Below are positions 23,248 through 35,099 of a stretch of 64,000 bases of DNA, in pieces. Numbering within the stretch: the stretch's first letter is position 1; each line of letters starts with the position of its first letter. Both the position numbers and the translations under genes were made by a program. The notes under the pieces are model-generated. The model was not told where the DNA came from. It ran no database searches and worked only from the letters and a program-made list of their open reading frames with translations. The stretch is from Trametes villosa (Eukaryota > Basidiomycota > Agaricomycetes > Polyporales > Polyporaceae), in NCBI GenBank assembly GCA_002964805.2, contig PUDQ02000005.1, positions 310,001 through 374,000 on the forward strand, in the 5' to 3' direction.

Positions 23248-25857
23248 ATGGCTAACACTACGAGTTACGCCGCTTGGGACATCTACGCCGAACAGCTCGA
23301 TCAATTGGGTTATGGTCACCCTCTGTGGGTGCCCGATCCCGCTCCAGGGCAAAGCCGGATCGAAATTGGAGACGTGGGCTGGGTCGAAGAAGGCGAGTTT
23401 CACACCATGTTCAACGCTTTGCGGGAGCCTGGGGTTGGCAATCCGCCGCGGGATGCGCTCCCCGCCAGCTTCGTTCCGCTGGACAGCAATCGCCTGGTGA
23501 TTAGGGGCCCGAGGGAGAGCATATCACAAACCGTGTTGTGCAGCAGGAGTGTCCAGCAAAGGGAACTTACGGGAGGGCTCTCGATCAGTGGGTGCGTGAT
23601 GTGAAGTAATCGTCTTCGTCAAGGGCTCTCATCCGACGATATCGTCTTTGGCGCAGTTCCGCAGCCTCAGTTGCCTCTGGCAGCATAGACTTCACGTTTC
23701 GCTGCCGTAGCGACTCCGGCGCGTTGCTGGTGCTTCATCCACACGTCATGTCGCACGACATTCTCTCGAAGCGAGCTGTGACCTCCTACATCGAGGAGAA
23801 CTTCGACAGCTGGTACAACTTTGCGAGGCACGACCTAGGGCTCGACATCCGTGAGGATGATCTCCGGTTCGTAGCCGGGACAAAGATGACATCCCAGTGG
23901 GCCGTCGCTGCATTCCGAGGGAGCTATCGCGACAAGCAGGGAAGTCTGACAGGAGGCCTCGCAGGCGCGGCGGCGGCAAACCTCTCTATGAGCATCTCCG
24001 ACCAAACCCTTCCGGCAAGTCACTACCGTGTGGGCCCTCCCGAGCGTCGGCTTGGGCGAGTCCCGTCGGTCACCGACGCGGCCCGTCGAACGGAGCCCGA
24101 CAGGGAACACACTGGAACAGATGTACCGTCGGAGGCGCTACCTTTCGATCAATGCATATTCGTCGTCACCTATAAGCGCAAGAGGGGGTTGCAGGCCTTC
24201 CTCCGCCGCCTCCGTGCCGGTGCAGGGCCCGACGAACTACCAGAGGCTTCTCCCGATGAACAACCTACAGCCGAATTGGGAGTGGAAAGTTCTGCGGGCG
24301 AAGACGACGACGACATGGTTCAACAACATGATCCGATGGAGACCTCGGAGTACGTTATTGACCCGCCGCGATCAAAGGTGAGCGTCACGATCCTTCCCAG
24401 GAGAATGCATGATGAAGGAATGATCGCGCCGGAGATTGTCGAACCCGTGGACATCGTGTTGGATTACATCTTGGATGTAAGTGCGTGGGGCACTGTTTCC
24501 AGGTCGAGTCGGTTCTAACGATATCTTCCCTAGAACTCGGAAGCGCGCACTGCTATTGCATCGGATACAGACGTCTATGAGCTGGCTAAAGGCTGGGTAT
24601 GAACGAGTTATGCCTCCCCGAGGTCCTGTCAGACGCTCACCCACATCTCATGCGCTCGGTTTTTAGGACGAGGAGCGCTTTTGGGAATCGCCTCAGCACC
24701 TTCAGCGGATTTTGCACCAAAAGAAACCACGCGTGAGCGTCAGTGAAGATGGTGGTATGTCTTTCGGTATTACTTTCCTCCCACTGAGGCTTACCACAGA
24801 ACAACGCCAGTTGGTATTCTTTCGTATGTCGATGAACAGTCGGAGCTCGCACCATCGGACATCTGTGATCGAGAGAGTCAGGTACGACGTCTCATGTTTT
24901 CATGAATGTAACCGGAACATGTCAACTTGCAATAGTCCGCTGGTAGCCATGCGTCCCCGCACGCTGTATCAACCCCGCCTTCTACCATCAGAAGCTTATT
25001 CCAAAAAATCGCAACCGACGATGCGGCTGATTCCTTGCGGATGGGGGCAGAGGTCAATCCGGGGCCGTGGGCGGCTACTGCCAGCGCGCCTGCGTCCGTC
25101 CACCCCAGTCTCAACGCGTCCCTCACATCGGATGCGGGCTCGGTGCACTACACCCCAAGTCTGGCGGGCCCGTCGAGCCCTGCTATCACATCCGCTGACA
25201 GTCAGCATCTGCCACCGCTCGACATGTCCTTTTCTGGAACTGGGCCCTTCCCGCGAGCGATTATCCCGCAGACGCTCTCGTTCTCATCCGAGCGCGCGGC
25301 CGCTTGCATGGTGACCTTCAACTCTGGCGGCGCCCCGGGCGTCCAAGTGAGCGCCATACTCAAGAATCATGCCGCAGTGGATGCGCATGAGGAACCAGTC
25401 CTCGAAAACGTAGAAGAGGACCGCATTCCTCTGGTGATTGCAGTGAGTTGCCTTGGCTGCTCAATCTCGGCGGGTATACACATCTCCAGCTGCGCATTGA
25501 CCCACCTTGCTTATTCTAGTTGTACGGGTACAACACTCAATTAAGATACATTCGCACCCGGGATCATAGAGGAAGTTGTATCACACGTGGAGAACTTGCG
25601 TACGAGATTTGTCGGGCATTAATACGGTACATTGCCTTAGAGATTCCGAGAGTGAGTCTATATACTAGTATGTCCTCATTGCGCACAACTTTCGAGGCTG
25701 ATCACTCATATCTGGGCCATAGTCGTACGCCTTGGAGCAGTTTGACAGAGAACGCCTTTACTTGGTGTCCTTCGCGCCGGCTGAAGACCATAGGTGGCTC
25801 GGCGATTTCGAATATGACTCACCTAATCATCCCTACGCCTGGTTATACTCGAATTGA
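23248..25857 (+). CDS. YGHPLW-family protein fused to a WPGY-type domain (~719 aa, 8 exons)
   Basis: Exons 23248-23591, 23657-24476, 24534-24596, 24667-24754, 24811-24881, 24936-25442, 25520-25651 and 25723-25857 total 720 codons. Residues 1-~462 are the family seen at 17078 (YGHPLW at 22-27, SYIEENFDSW, TKMTSQWAVAAF, FVVTYKRK, YVIDPP, AIASDTD), without the TEA part. A 57-nt intron at 24378-24434 is in frame, so it may or may not be removed. The last ~258 residues hold YNTQLRYIRTRDHRGSCIT and ELAYEICRALIRYIAL, akin to the protein at 14239-15008. If the 24882-24935 intron is not used, the first gene stops at 24905 (469 aa) and a second gene could start at the ATG 25041 (222 aa). No promoter is visible between them, which favours the fusion. 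Confidence 0.6.
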
Positions 25858-26665
25858 TGCGCCGCCAGCTTCGGTGCTCCGTATACGCATCTTGCCATGC
25901 TACTCTTCACTCTCCTCAAATTACGAGTGCGCTACATCGGCTTTCTAGAGTTGCTGTCGCCTCGTGATATTGACTATCAATCGCTGCTTGCCGGGCCATC
26001 CACACTTGCGAACGGAGGTCTCCTACTAGTACTCTCCAGTCCTCACGCCCTCCCCTCCCGAGGCTACGCCTTCTTCAGACTCACAAAGACCTTTGTCGAC
26101 TGTAGCTCCCCGGGCGAAGGTACCGGCTCATAACCAAGGACTAGGCTCGTCAGCATGAGCAGTGTGCGAGCGGGTGCGCGACGCACCGCTAACCTACGGC
26201 TGTCCTCCGGCGGGCGAGAAGACTCTACGTGCGAGGCTGCTTGATCATTACCTCCAATATGCTAACGTTACCGATGGCGTAGAATTGTGCGTGCACTATG
26301 TACGCAACTCACGCGACACATGTTGCTGGACTGTTGAGCGCGAAGCCTGAAAGCTGAAGTCAACATTGACGTTGCCGGGGAGTACTCACTGTCTCTGATG
26401 TGCCAGGTATTGCCAAAGTGTGCGACCTTTCCACCTTTACGATTACGTCGACAAAACGTACGCTCGAAACTCTGGATTTCGCGTCGGGTCGTTTGGGATT
26501 GTCAGGCAGGACAGGAGAGTACCATGTGATGATGTTGCGGAACTTCATATGTTACAAAGGTATGATTACACCGCCCGTGCGCGAGCAGCTCTATCGTACA
26601 CCGATTCCTACACTACGCTACTGCAGTCCGAAACAAAAAGCAATCGATCGGGGGCACGGGCGCGC
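25858..26665. other. Intergenic, about 0.8 kb
   Basis: Convergent space between the YGHPLW gene and the hydrophilin-like gene. No supportable gene. Confidence 0.5.
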
Positions 26666-29405
26666 TCACGCCTCGCCGGCCTTCAGCCGCTGCCCCGCCT
26701 CGACCTTCTCCTGCTTGTGCTCGATCTTGCCCAGCAGCACCTTCGCCTCGCCCTTCATCTTGTCCATGAACCCCGCCTTCTTCGCCTTCTGGCCCTCCTC
26801 CTTGCCCTCCTTGCCGGACTCGGACTTGGCGTGGTCGGAGGGCGCGGCCTGGTGCGGCGGGCGCTGAGCGTCCGCGGGGCGGTTCGCGTCCGCATGGGTC
26901 GCGCCGAGGCTCTTCTCGCCCTCGCTGTGCGGGTCGGTGGGCGCGGAGGAGGGCGGGTGCAGCTCGGCGGGGTGGTACGAGGTGTCGTAGCCGGGGCCCT
27001 ACAAAGGAACATCGTCAGCATTCGCATTCTCACTCATACGGAAGCATGTGCTGATGCGAAGGGAAGATGAGAGGACGCGGGTACCTCATCGTCGCCGTCG
27101 AGCTGCTCACGCGCGTGTGCGCCGCTGAGCGGGACGCTCCCCCAGCGCGCGTGATCCGCCCCGAGCGCGTGCGCCCGCGGGCGGAGCGTCGCGTGCAGGA
27201 GGTCTGCCTGCGTCTCGCGCGGCTTCCCCTGCTCGTCGCGCTCCACCCCCTCAGAAGAAGTGAAGCGGCCGGAGCCGGGGTCCCCGGGGAGCGTGTGCTC
27301 CTGCCCGCGCTCGTCCTGACGACGTCGCGCACCGCCATCCATCCATCCAGCCTTCGCATCTCACAAAATATGTGGGAGGAAACTCACCTCGTTGGGCTTG
27401 CCGTGGTGTCCGCCCTTGCCACTCGCGAGGTTCTTCTCCGCGCCGTTGTCCGTCGTCCTCCGCTCGTCCTTCGGTGGCACGGCTGGCGCGTCTGCCTTCT
27501 TCGGCTGCGTGACGGTGCCAGTACCAGTGCCCGTCGCCTGCGTGCGCTCGTCAGGGAGGACCGCCGCGCCGGACTCGTTGAAGTTGCCCGGGAGAGCGCC
27601 AACACCGCCGACGTGCTTCGGCGCGCCCGCAGCGTCGTTGCCCAGCGGCTCCTGCGACGGGAGCACCTTGCTCGCGCCCGTCACGCCGCTCGCAGTCTGG
27701 CCCGCACGCTCCTCTGGAGCGAGCGCGACGCTCGACTCGTCGCGGCCGCCAACGAGCGCCCCGACACCGCCGACGCGGCGCGCCTCGCCGGTCGCGGCCT
27801 CGTTTCCGCGCGTCTCTTCAGAGGGCTTGAGCGCAACCTGGGCAGCGGAGTCGATGGCGCCGGAGTCGTACGCGGGGTGTGCGGACTCCTCGGGGAGGCG
27901 CGCGACGTGCGGCTCGTCTTGGTCGCCGGGGAGCGCGCCCGCGCCTGAGGAGTGGTCGCCCGGCTGCGCGCCGAAAGGCTCACGCGTTGGGACCGTGGAG
28001 GCGGTGACGGCGGTTGAGTGGGTGGTGGTGGTTACTCCGGGAATGGTGGGTGCTGTAAACCAGAATCAACATGCGTGTTCTGTATACGATGAAGGAGACA
28101 GTGCGTACCGGCTTGCTTAGCTGCTTGAGCGGTCTCAGCAGCCTTCTGCTGAACTGTGTCCTTGGCCGCGTACGCGTCCTGAGCGGAGGGGAGCGAGCTG
28201 GCGACACGGTCTTTCGCGTCGTAGGCGTCCTGCGCAGAGGGGAGAGCCGCGGCGACGCGGTCCTTCGCCGCGTACGCGCCAGCCGCGAGGGTAGCTGCAG
28301 CTGCGGCAGCGGTGGTGTAGCGCTCCTCGTCGACGCGCTCGTGGGGGAGCTTGGTGACGCCGGCCTCGTTGAGAGGGCCGGGGAGGGAACCAACGCCGCC
28401 GGTGCGCTCGCCGGTGCTTGCGCCAGAGAACTCGCGCGTGGGGAAGGAGGTCGTGTGTTTCGAATCGTGCTCAGATGCACGGGCGGTGCTCATCGTCGCG
28501 GTAGCGGTTGATCCGGCTAATGAGTGGATGATTGTGAGCAATTGAAGGTTGTACGCATGACGGGGGACTATCCGCAGGAATACGGCGATCTTCAGACTTG
28601 CGCCAGACCGTAAGCCGGCGGCGTTCCCCATTTATGTTGGGAACGCCCGCCGGCGCTGGCTCCCCGAGGGAGCGTTGGAAAGGCCATTCGCAATTTGTAA
28701 GGGGGGAGGACGCCCCTCTCGCAAATTCTTGCAGTGCAAGCCGCTCCACGAAGTGACCCACGGCAACCACCACGTAATTCCAGGGCCTCTGGATCGATGC
28801 ATGTCTCGCACCAATTAGAAGCGACAAGAGTCTCTGTGAAGAGGTTACCACTTCTAACTAGCGCGAGACTTTGCACCATTTCAGAGGCTATGGAATGGCC
28901 GCATGCTCGGTGTGTCCAAAAGGTTTGCGGATAGTCACCCAAGAACGAATTACTCACGGATGTAGGAGGATACGGTGTCGACGACACCCTGAGGCAAGTA
29001 CTGCGCGGCAGTGGTCGCGGCCGACTGGATGTAGGTTCCCGCAGTCGCGGCGGCGGCCTGAGCATTTTGAGCAGCCACCTGCGCGGTCTCCTTCACGGTA
29101 TCAGCCGAGATGGGTACTGCGCTCTGCTCGCCGGGGGTCGGAGGGTACGCGCCAGGGAACTCGGAGCCGGGGGTACCGGGCTTCATGTTGAACGCCTTCG
29201 CGTCGAAAGGGCCCTTCTGTGCGGCGTCCGTCGAGGAGAGGGAGACGCCTTCGGAGGTGGGCTGGACGGATCTGTTGTCGTTGGAGACGGAGAAGGCGGG
29301 CGCGGGCTCGGTGCGGGCGAGCGCGGCGGTTGTCGTGGACTGCGCCCACTCGGTCGCGGGCGTGCCGGGCTGGGCGGTGTCGATTACGGGGGGAAGGCCG
29401 GCCAT
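26666..29405 (-). CDS. Hydrophilic repeat protein, hydrophilin/LEA-like (693 aa, 5 exons)
   Basis: Exons 29405-28958, 28516-28109, 28049-27388, 27315-27085 and 26998-26666 give 694 codons. It looks like several small ORFs, but the splice at 28958/28516 rebuilds VDTVSSYIPGS and every junction keeps phase. The protein is rich in Ala, Gly, Glu, Lys, Thr and Pro, with no membrane segment. It has an Ala-rich helical part with near-repeats LPSAQDAYxAKD (residues about 215-265). Four degenerate repeats of the type GGVGALPGxxxEsxVxxLPdER follow, then a basic C-terminus (GFMDKMKGEAKVLLGKIEHK, then EKVEAGQRLKAGE). I know this architecture from basidiomycete stress-associated proteins of unknown biochemical role; protection under desiccation or heat is inference. 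The promoter carries CRE sites. Confidence 0.75.
28614..28654. repeat. Near-perfect GC-rich hairpin in intron 1
   Basis: Arm GCCGGCGGCGTTCCC (28614-28628) and arm GGGAACGCCCGCCGGC (28639-28654) pair with one bulged base across a 10-nt loop. It lies in the unusually long (441-nt) first intron of the hydrophilin-like gene. Confidence 0.7.
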
Positions 29406-29537
29406 TATGATGGTGTGGTTGTGTTGGAGGTCGTGAAGTTAAGAGTCGTTAGAAGGATACGAGCAAGAGGCGAGTAGTGGTCGTAAGAGCAGGTCGTGAG
29501 ATCAAGTTGTGAGGGTTTCTCGGCGGAGACGGTCGAG

Positions 29538-29587
29538 ATTATAAGGGAGAGGGAGTGGGGAGAGGACGTCATGTACGAATGACGTCA
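29538..29587 (-). promoter_or_regulatory. CRE (ATF/CREB) sites and TATA element of the hydrophilin-like gene
   Basis: A perfect palindromic TGACGTCA lies at 29580-29587 and a related GACGTCAT at 29565-29572, about 160-180 bp upstream of the ATG at 29405. A TATAAT-like box on the minus strand is at 29543-29538. In fungi TGACGTCA is the binding site of Atf1/Sko1-type bZIP factors acting downstream of stress MAP kinases. That this gene is so controlled is inferred. Confidence 0.6.
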
Positions 29588-30257
29588 CCTGCCATATTGG
29601 GCGGAGCACACTCCTCACCTCTCCTCCCTCCTCGCGCGTTCTCGCTCAGCAGCCCCTTGATGGCCGTTGCACCACCAAAGTCGTCATCGTCTCGTAGTGT
29701 TCAAATCGCCTGGCTGTGCACGACATATCGTTGGTTCCAGGCCTTCTCCGCCTCTCGCGCACTGCCCTCGTTAGGCGCCTACGCAAGAATATCAGTTTGT
29801 AGACATCATCGAAAACGACCACCCACGACGTCGGATCGCGCACTTACCTACGAGTCGAGGATATACGGCCAGCCTTGCACGCAAGACGGCTCGAGACACG
29901 AACGGATGAATGTTATTATCTTCCTCCTTCCAGTATGGCTACAATATGTTCAACGGACAAAACCGCTCGACTTCTGCTTCGACGTACGCGTACAGGATCC
30001 GACATAACAAGAAGATGGTGTGTGCAAAGATGCGTATATACGATGATGTGTCGTGAATGTGTGGTGGTGTGGTCCGATGCGATAAATGAGGGAATGTGCA
30101 AGAGTCCGCCCGGGGCCTCCCCGTTCTCGGGGGTGAATGTGCCGGCGCTAGTCCGGCCGCGATATGTTCGCGCAGTGTAGAAGATGCAAGAATCAGTGGG
30201 GAGTGTCAAAGCGAATGCGACGAGTACGACGGAGGACAGCCGGAGCGGGCTCAGAGG
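29588..30257. other. Intergenic, about 0.7 kb
   Basis: Lies between the hydrophilin-like gene promoter and the 3' end of the kinase gene. No gene seen. Confidence 0.5.
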
Positions 30258-33200
30258 CTAGAGCGACGTTGGCTCGGACTGGTCCGGCTTGAACCGCAGG
30301 CGCGCGAGGAGCACGCTCTCCCAGCGCCCGCTGTTCCCGTACCCGCTCACGTTGCGCGCCCACTGCGGCGCGCCGATCGGCTCGTCGTAGCTCGGGCCCG
30401 CGCCGCCGAGGAAGGACGAGGAGAGGTCGAACGAGAACGAGAACTCGCCCCACGGCTGCCCCGCGCGCGCGGCGGAGAAGACGTTGAACGCGACCTGCCC
30501 GTCCGGGTGCTCGTGGCTCACGAACAGCGCGTACTCCTGCGCCTCCAGCGTCCCGATCACTGTCAATGAGAGGCAGGGTTAGTGAGGGAAGCAGGCGGGG
30601 AGAAGGGGGAGGGAGGGGCGTACCGAGGAAGAGGTCCTCCTTGGAGATGTGGTGCTCGGCGCCGTACATGGCGAGGATGTGGTCCACGTTCGCCTTGAAC
30701 CACTTCTTCGGCGTCCCCAGGTCCTCGATGTACCGGTAGTTCGTCGACTCCGTGAACAAGTGCGCCGTCTTGTGCCCCGCCCGCAGCGGCGATGCGTACC
30801 GTCGCCTGCATTGACCCATCAGCGGCCGTCCCTCCCGACTACGAATAGGCAGTCACAAAAAGATAGACTTACGAGTACTTGACCTCGCCCTTCGCGCTGC
30901 GCGTCGCGCTGATCCACGACTGGATGATGTCCATCCCCCTCTGGGCAACATTCCGCTTGTCCTGGCGCAGGCTCCCCTGGCTCACGCGCCCGTACCCGTA
31001 CAGCGACGGCACGCCCGCCGCGCGCCCGCCCGAGCTCTTGCCCGGGTCAAACGAGTTGAACAGCGTGACGAACGCGCCGCCCTGCGCCTTGCTGTGGTAC
31101 CCGACCGCGCCGATCGGCACCTGCGACGGCGTCCACAGGGGGAGCGTGAGCGAGGGGTGGAACTCGTGCTGCAGCAGGAGGCGGTACCGCCGCTCGTTGC
31201 GCGAGAGCTGCGCTTGTTCGTCGGGGGGAGGCGGGGAGACGTGCCGCGGGAAGGCGATGCGCTCGGAGTGCCCGTCGTGCAGTGAGGAGGAGGCGCGGCT
31301 GCTGGAGCGGCTCGGCTCGACGATGAATGGGTCTGGGTCCGCCGCTGCCAGTTCGGAGTGTGTGAGGGAGTGCGAGGTGTTGGAGACGGAGAGCTCGCCG
31401 ACCGCGGTGCGGTAGGACGTGTCCGCGGACGGGATCGTGTCCTCCTCGACGAACGACGCCGTCGTGTCCGCTGTCCTCCCACCATCAACATCGCCCTGTA
31501 CCAAAACTTGAGAGGAAAACTCACGCGGGAGGAGCGGCAGCGCAATGGGGTGCATGTCCGGCGACTTGCGCGCGTGGTACTCGAGCTCCGCGCGGCGCGG
31601 CGGGACCGGCGAGTCCTTCACGTCCGCGCCGAAGCGCGCGCGCAGCGCCTGCACGTCGTGGTCGATGCGCGCGAACGCGGGCCGCACCGCCGGGTCGCGG
31701 TGCCAGCACGCGTGCAGGATCTCCGCGAGCTGCGGCGACCACACGCGGTGCAGCGGCGGCTCCGGGCGCATGTCCTCGCCTGTGGGTAGGGGGGTGAGTG
31801 GGCGGTTTTATGAGAGGGTGGAACGGGGACGTACGGAGGACGAAGTGGCGCACGGCGTCGTCGTCGGCCATCGCCCATGGCAAGGCGCCTTTGGTGAGGA
31901 GCTCGACGCAGGTGATGGCGAACGCGTACACGTCTACTTGCTGCGTGAGCTCACTCTGGCCCGACATGAGCTCTGGGGACTGCCACCGCAGCGTCCCGTC
32001 TTCATGCACTCAAAATCAGTATCTGGCGCTTGGATGAGAAGACGAAGACGTACGAGGGAGGGGCATCCCGCTTATCCGGTACGCCTCGGACTTCATCTCG
32101 CTCTGCCCGAAGTCCGAAAGGATGCAGTGCCCTCTGTCGTCCACGAGCACGTTCGCCGCCTACCCCCCATCCCATCGTTAGCAAACCCATCTTCCGCATA
32201 CAACACAAAGTGAAGGAGCACGTACCTTCAAGTCCCCATGCAAGATCCCGCGGCCGTGGAGGTATGCCATGCCCTTCGCGATCTGGTGGATCATCTTGAG
32301 GAGGTCGACGCCGTCAAGCGAGGGCAGGCCCTTGAGGTAGGACACGACGCTTCCGTTGCGGTAGTACGGGCTCACGAAGAACCACGGCGGGTCGCTCGAC
32401 GCCGAGGACGCGCCGAGCAGCTCGAGCACGTTCGGGTGCTGCAGCGTCTTCCAGATCGACACCTGCGAGCAAATCGGCGATTACCGTTAGCATTCAATTC
32501 AGTAAGTCGGGGTGTCGTGATTCAACTGGAACCCGCTGGGGAAAGTGGAAACTCCGGGGCGAGGGTAATTGAGTCCCACAGACTCAATGTCAGCTGTGAT
32601 CGCCAGGGCGCGACATACAGTCCTGATCTGCTATCGCGCATCGAGCAGCCTGCCGGAAGATCACAGTCCCGAGCTCCGCGATGCCCAGCGTGTCGTGTCC
32701 AGCATGTTGTGCGCTGTGTGCGGTGTACACACCGGCACCGGCAACTCACGTCGCCCAAGCTCCCCGATTTCCGATACCGATGCGCAAGATAGACTCATAG
32801 GCTCAACACAGCAGCCCGAAAAGCAGGAGAAACGCACCTCATGCACGAACAGCTGCCTCGGCGTCGTCTCCGCGAGCACCTTGATCGCGACTGTGCGCCC
32901 GCGCCACGTGCCCTTGTACACGTCCGAGAAGAAGCCCAGCCCGACCTTCTCCTCCCGGTCGACCTCGTACCGCGTGATCGTCCAGCTCGGGAGCGCGACC
33001 TCCGCCCCGCTCAGCCGCCGCAGCGCGTCGATCCCCGTCTCGATGAACTCCCGGTCGAGCGTGTCGCGCGGCGTGGCGGACGACGCCGCGCGCGACCGGC
33101 CCGAGGTCGAGCTCGACGTCGCGCTGCTGCCTGTGCTCGCGATCGTCGCGGAGCGCGTCAGGCTCGCGACTGCTGCCTCCACCGTGCCGGTGCCAGGGGC

Positions 33201-34963
33201 CGGGGCGGTGACGGAGGGGGTGACGGCGGCAGCGGCGGCGGCGGCGGCCTCGGCGGAGGAGACGAGGACGGCGTCCTCGGCGTCGGCGTCGGCGGCGCGG
33301 CCCTCGCGCTCGACCTCGGCCTCGAGCGCGCGCTGGAGGGTCTTGATCGCCTCCGGCATCTCGTCGCGCCCGACCTGGAGGATGCGGATCATCTCGACGT
33401 CGCTGTTCGTCTGCAGCGCGCTGCGCATCAGCTGCCGCAGGTCGTCCGCGTCGTATGCGCTGTCCCGCTCGTTTTGCCGCGCGGTCACCGCCTGCAGTGT
33501 AGCGAGCACGTCCGGGCCGGGCGCGGTGGGCGATGAGGGTGAGTCGGTGCCCGAGAGCTGGAGCATGTTGAGCGGCGGGGAGGAGGTAGGGGACTCCAGT
33601 TGCGGAGGGTAGGGGGGTGGGTAGATGGTGTGCGAGAGGGTGTCCCTCAGCGCGGCTGCTTCGGCGCGGCGCTGCTCCTCCGCGTGAAGGACCTGCTTGA
33701 GGATGCGGATCTGTATTGACAACTGGAAACGAACAATTAGCAAGCGAACTGATGTATACAGAGTTCGGACGTACGCTGAACATGCCCAGTGCATCGCTCA
33801 AGCTGTTGTGGCAGCCCACCAGAGCGCGCTGGATCTCATCGCGTTGGAGGTACCGCTTGATGAACGGCCGGTGCGACTGCTTCATGAGCAGCCGGTACAC
33901 CTCGCGGAAGGATCTAGTAACCGGGGTGAGCGCTGCTGAGCGTTAATTAAGGCGGTAGGGGAGACGTACTCGACCAATCGGGTGACGGGCGCCTCGAGCT
34001 CCACACCGACCTCGTCGCCCGCGTCGGCGATCTCCTCGCGGACAGACATGAGGATGGTGGCGCAGCGCTCGGTGAGGCGGAGACATGCCAGCCGGTTGAT
34101 CTACATGATGCTGTGTCAGTATGTGGTGGCGGGCGAAGGAAATCACACATACGTCGACTAGTTGCAGTGCATCCCAGATGTTAAGCAGGGTGCGGGCAGC
34201 CTCTTCAAGGCCGACGATGGGTGCGAAACGCAGGATATCCGTGCTTACTTCCAGCAGTTCGTGGATCACCTCTCCGGTGATTCCCAGTACGTTCGCAGCA
34301 GCCTCCGCCACACGCTGTCAAGCAGTGGGTAAACGCCCGTGTTACACCGAGGACATGACATACCTGGCGAGTCCGGGTCCAGCCCTCCGCCTGCTCAGGC
34401 GGTATCGTACGCTGCCTGCGCTCCTCCCATGGCCTCGGGATGACCTCGCGCTTCGTCCACCAGCTCGTGCTCTCTCCATTCGGCGGGGTGCGCGTCTCGC
34501 GCGACGCGCTGCGCCAGATGGCGGAGAAGTCGTGGAAGGGGCTCGCGGAGCGCCCGCGATGGACAAGCGAGGACGCGCGACTGCGCGAGCGGAAGTCGGA
34601 CGCCGGTGCGCTGGCGGGGATCGGGTTCGAGGCGACGCGGGTGACGTGCAGCGCGCCCGCGGACGGGATCGATGGCGGCCGGATCGTCGAGACGGACGCG
34701 CCGCGCGGGCGCACCGTAGACGAGGACTGCGAGGCGGGCGTGGCGTATCGCGGGCTGGGGGATCCGCTCGGCGGGGTGTCGGCGGAGGGGAGCGGGGATG
34801 ACTTGTGGGAGGGTGAGGCGGAGGGGTTGAGTGGAGAGGGCACCTTGACGGTAGAGCCGGTGCTCGAGTCCGACGATGAGTGTGCGGAGATGGGGGGAGG
34901 TGAGGGCAGGGGCGAAGCTGCCGCACGAGGGGACGACTTGGAGGGCTTCGAGCGCGATGACAT
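30258..34963 (-). CDS. TKL-type protein kinase with Agaricomycete C-terminal domain (1267 aa, 11 exons)
   Basis: Exons 34963-34364, 34314-34153, 34100-33970, 33913-33775, 33710-32838, 32462-32226, 32159-32054, 31999-31835, 31779-30873, 30805-30624 and 30559-30258 give 1268 codons. A Ser/Pro-rich disordered N-terminus (1-200) is followed by a helical segment (about 200-345) like the MLKL-type four-helix N-domains of fungal TKL kinases. A linker has an Ala tract. The kinase domain covers about 597-830: Gly loop VGLGFFSDVYKG, VAIK lysine (~620), HGDLKAANVLVD (Asp ~712), DFG (~730), GTLRWQSPELM. The catalytic set is complete, with HGD instead of HRD as is common in this group. The C-terminal ~250 residues (GAFVTLFNSFDP, YRYIEDLGTPKKWFKANVD, DLFLVIGTLEAQEYALF, LLARLRFKP) form a domain I know only next to such kinases in Agaricomycetes. 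The substrate is unknown. Start: the frame continues upstream but its first ATG is 34963. Confidence 0.85.
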
Positions 34964-35067
34964 GGCGACGAGAGCGTGTATGTGTTCGACGCAGACGCTG
35001 TTCGCGGGAGCGGAGATGAGTGCGCAGCGGGGGGCTGAGATGAACGGGCTGGACACGCACCTGAGGT

Positions 35068-35073
35068 TTTATA
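35068..35073 (-). promoter_or_regulatory. TATA box of the kinase gene
   Basis: TATAAA on the minus strand, 105 nt upstream of the ATG at 34963. This supports that ATG over the non-ATG extension to 35056. Confidence 0.55.
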
Positions 35074-35099
35074 GAGCGTAACTAATAAGGAAGGTTGAG

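Noticed and set aside
27067..27948. 293-codon plus-strand ORF
   Set aside because: Shadow of the GC-rich hydrophilin-like gene on the minus strand; Arg/Ala/Leu-rich with no motif.
34440..35081. 213-codon plus-strand ORF over the kinase N-terminus
   Set aside because: Antisense to a Ser/Pro-rich coding exon that splices in phase to the kinase; no support of its own.
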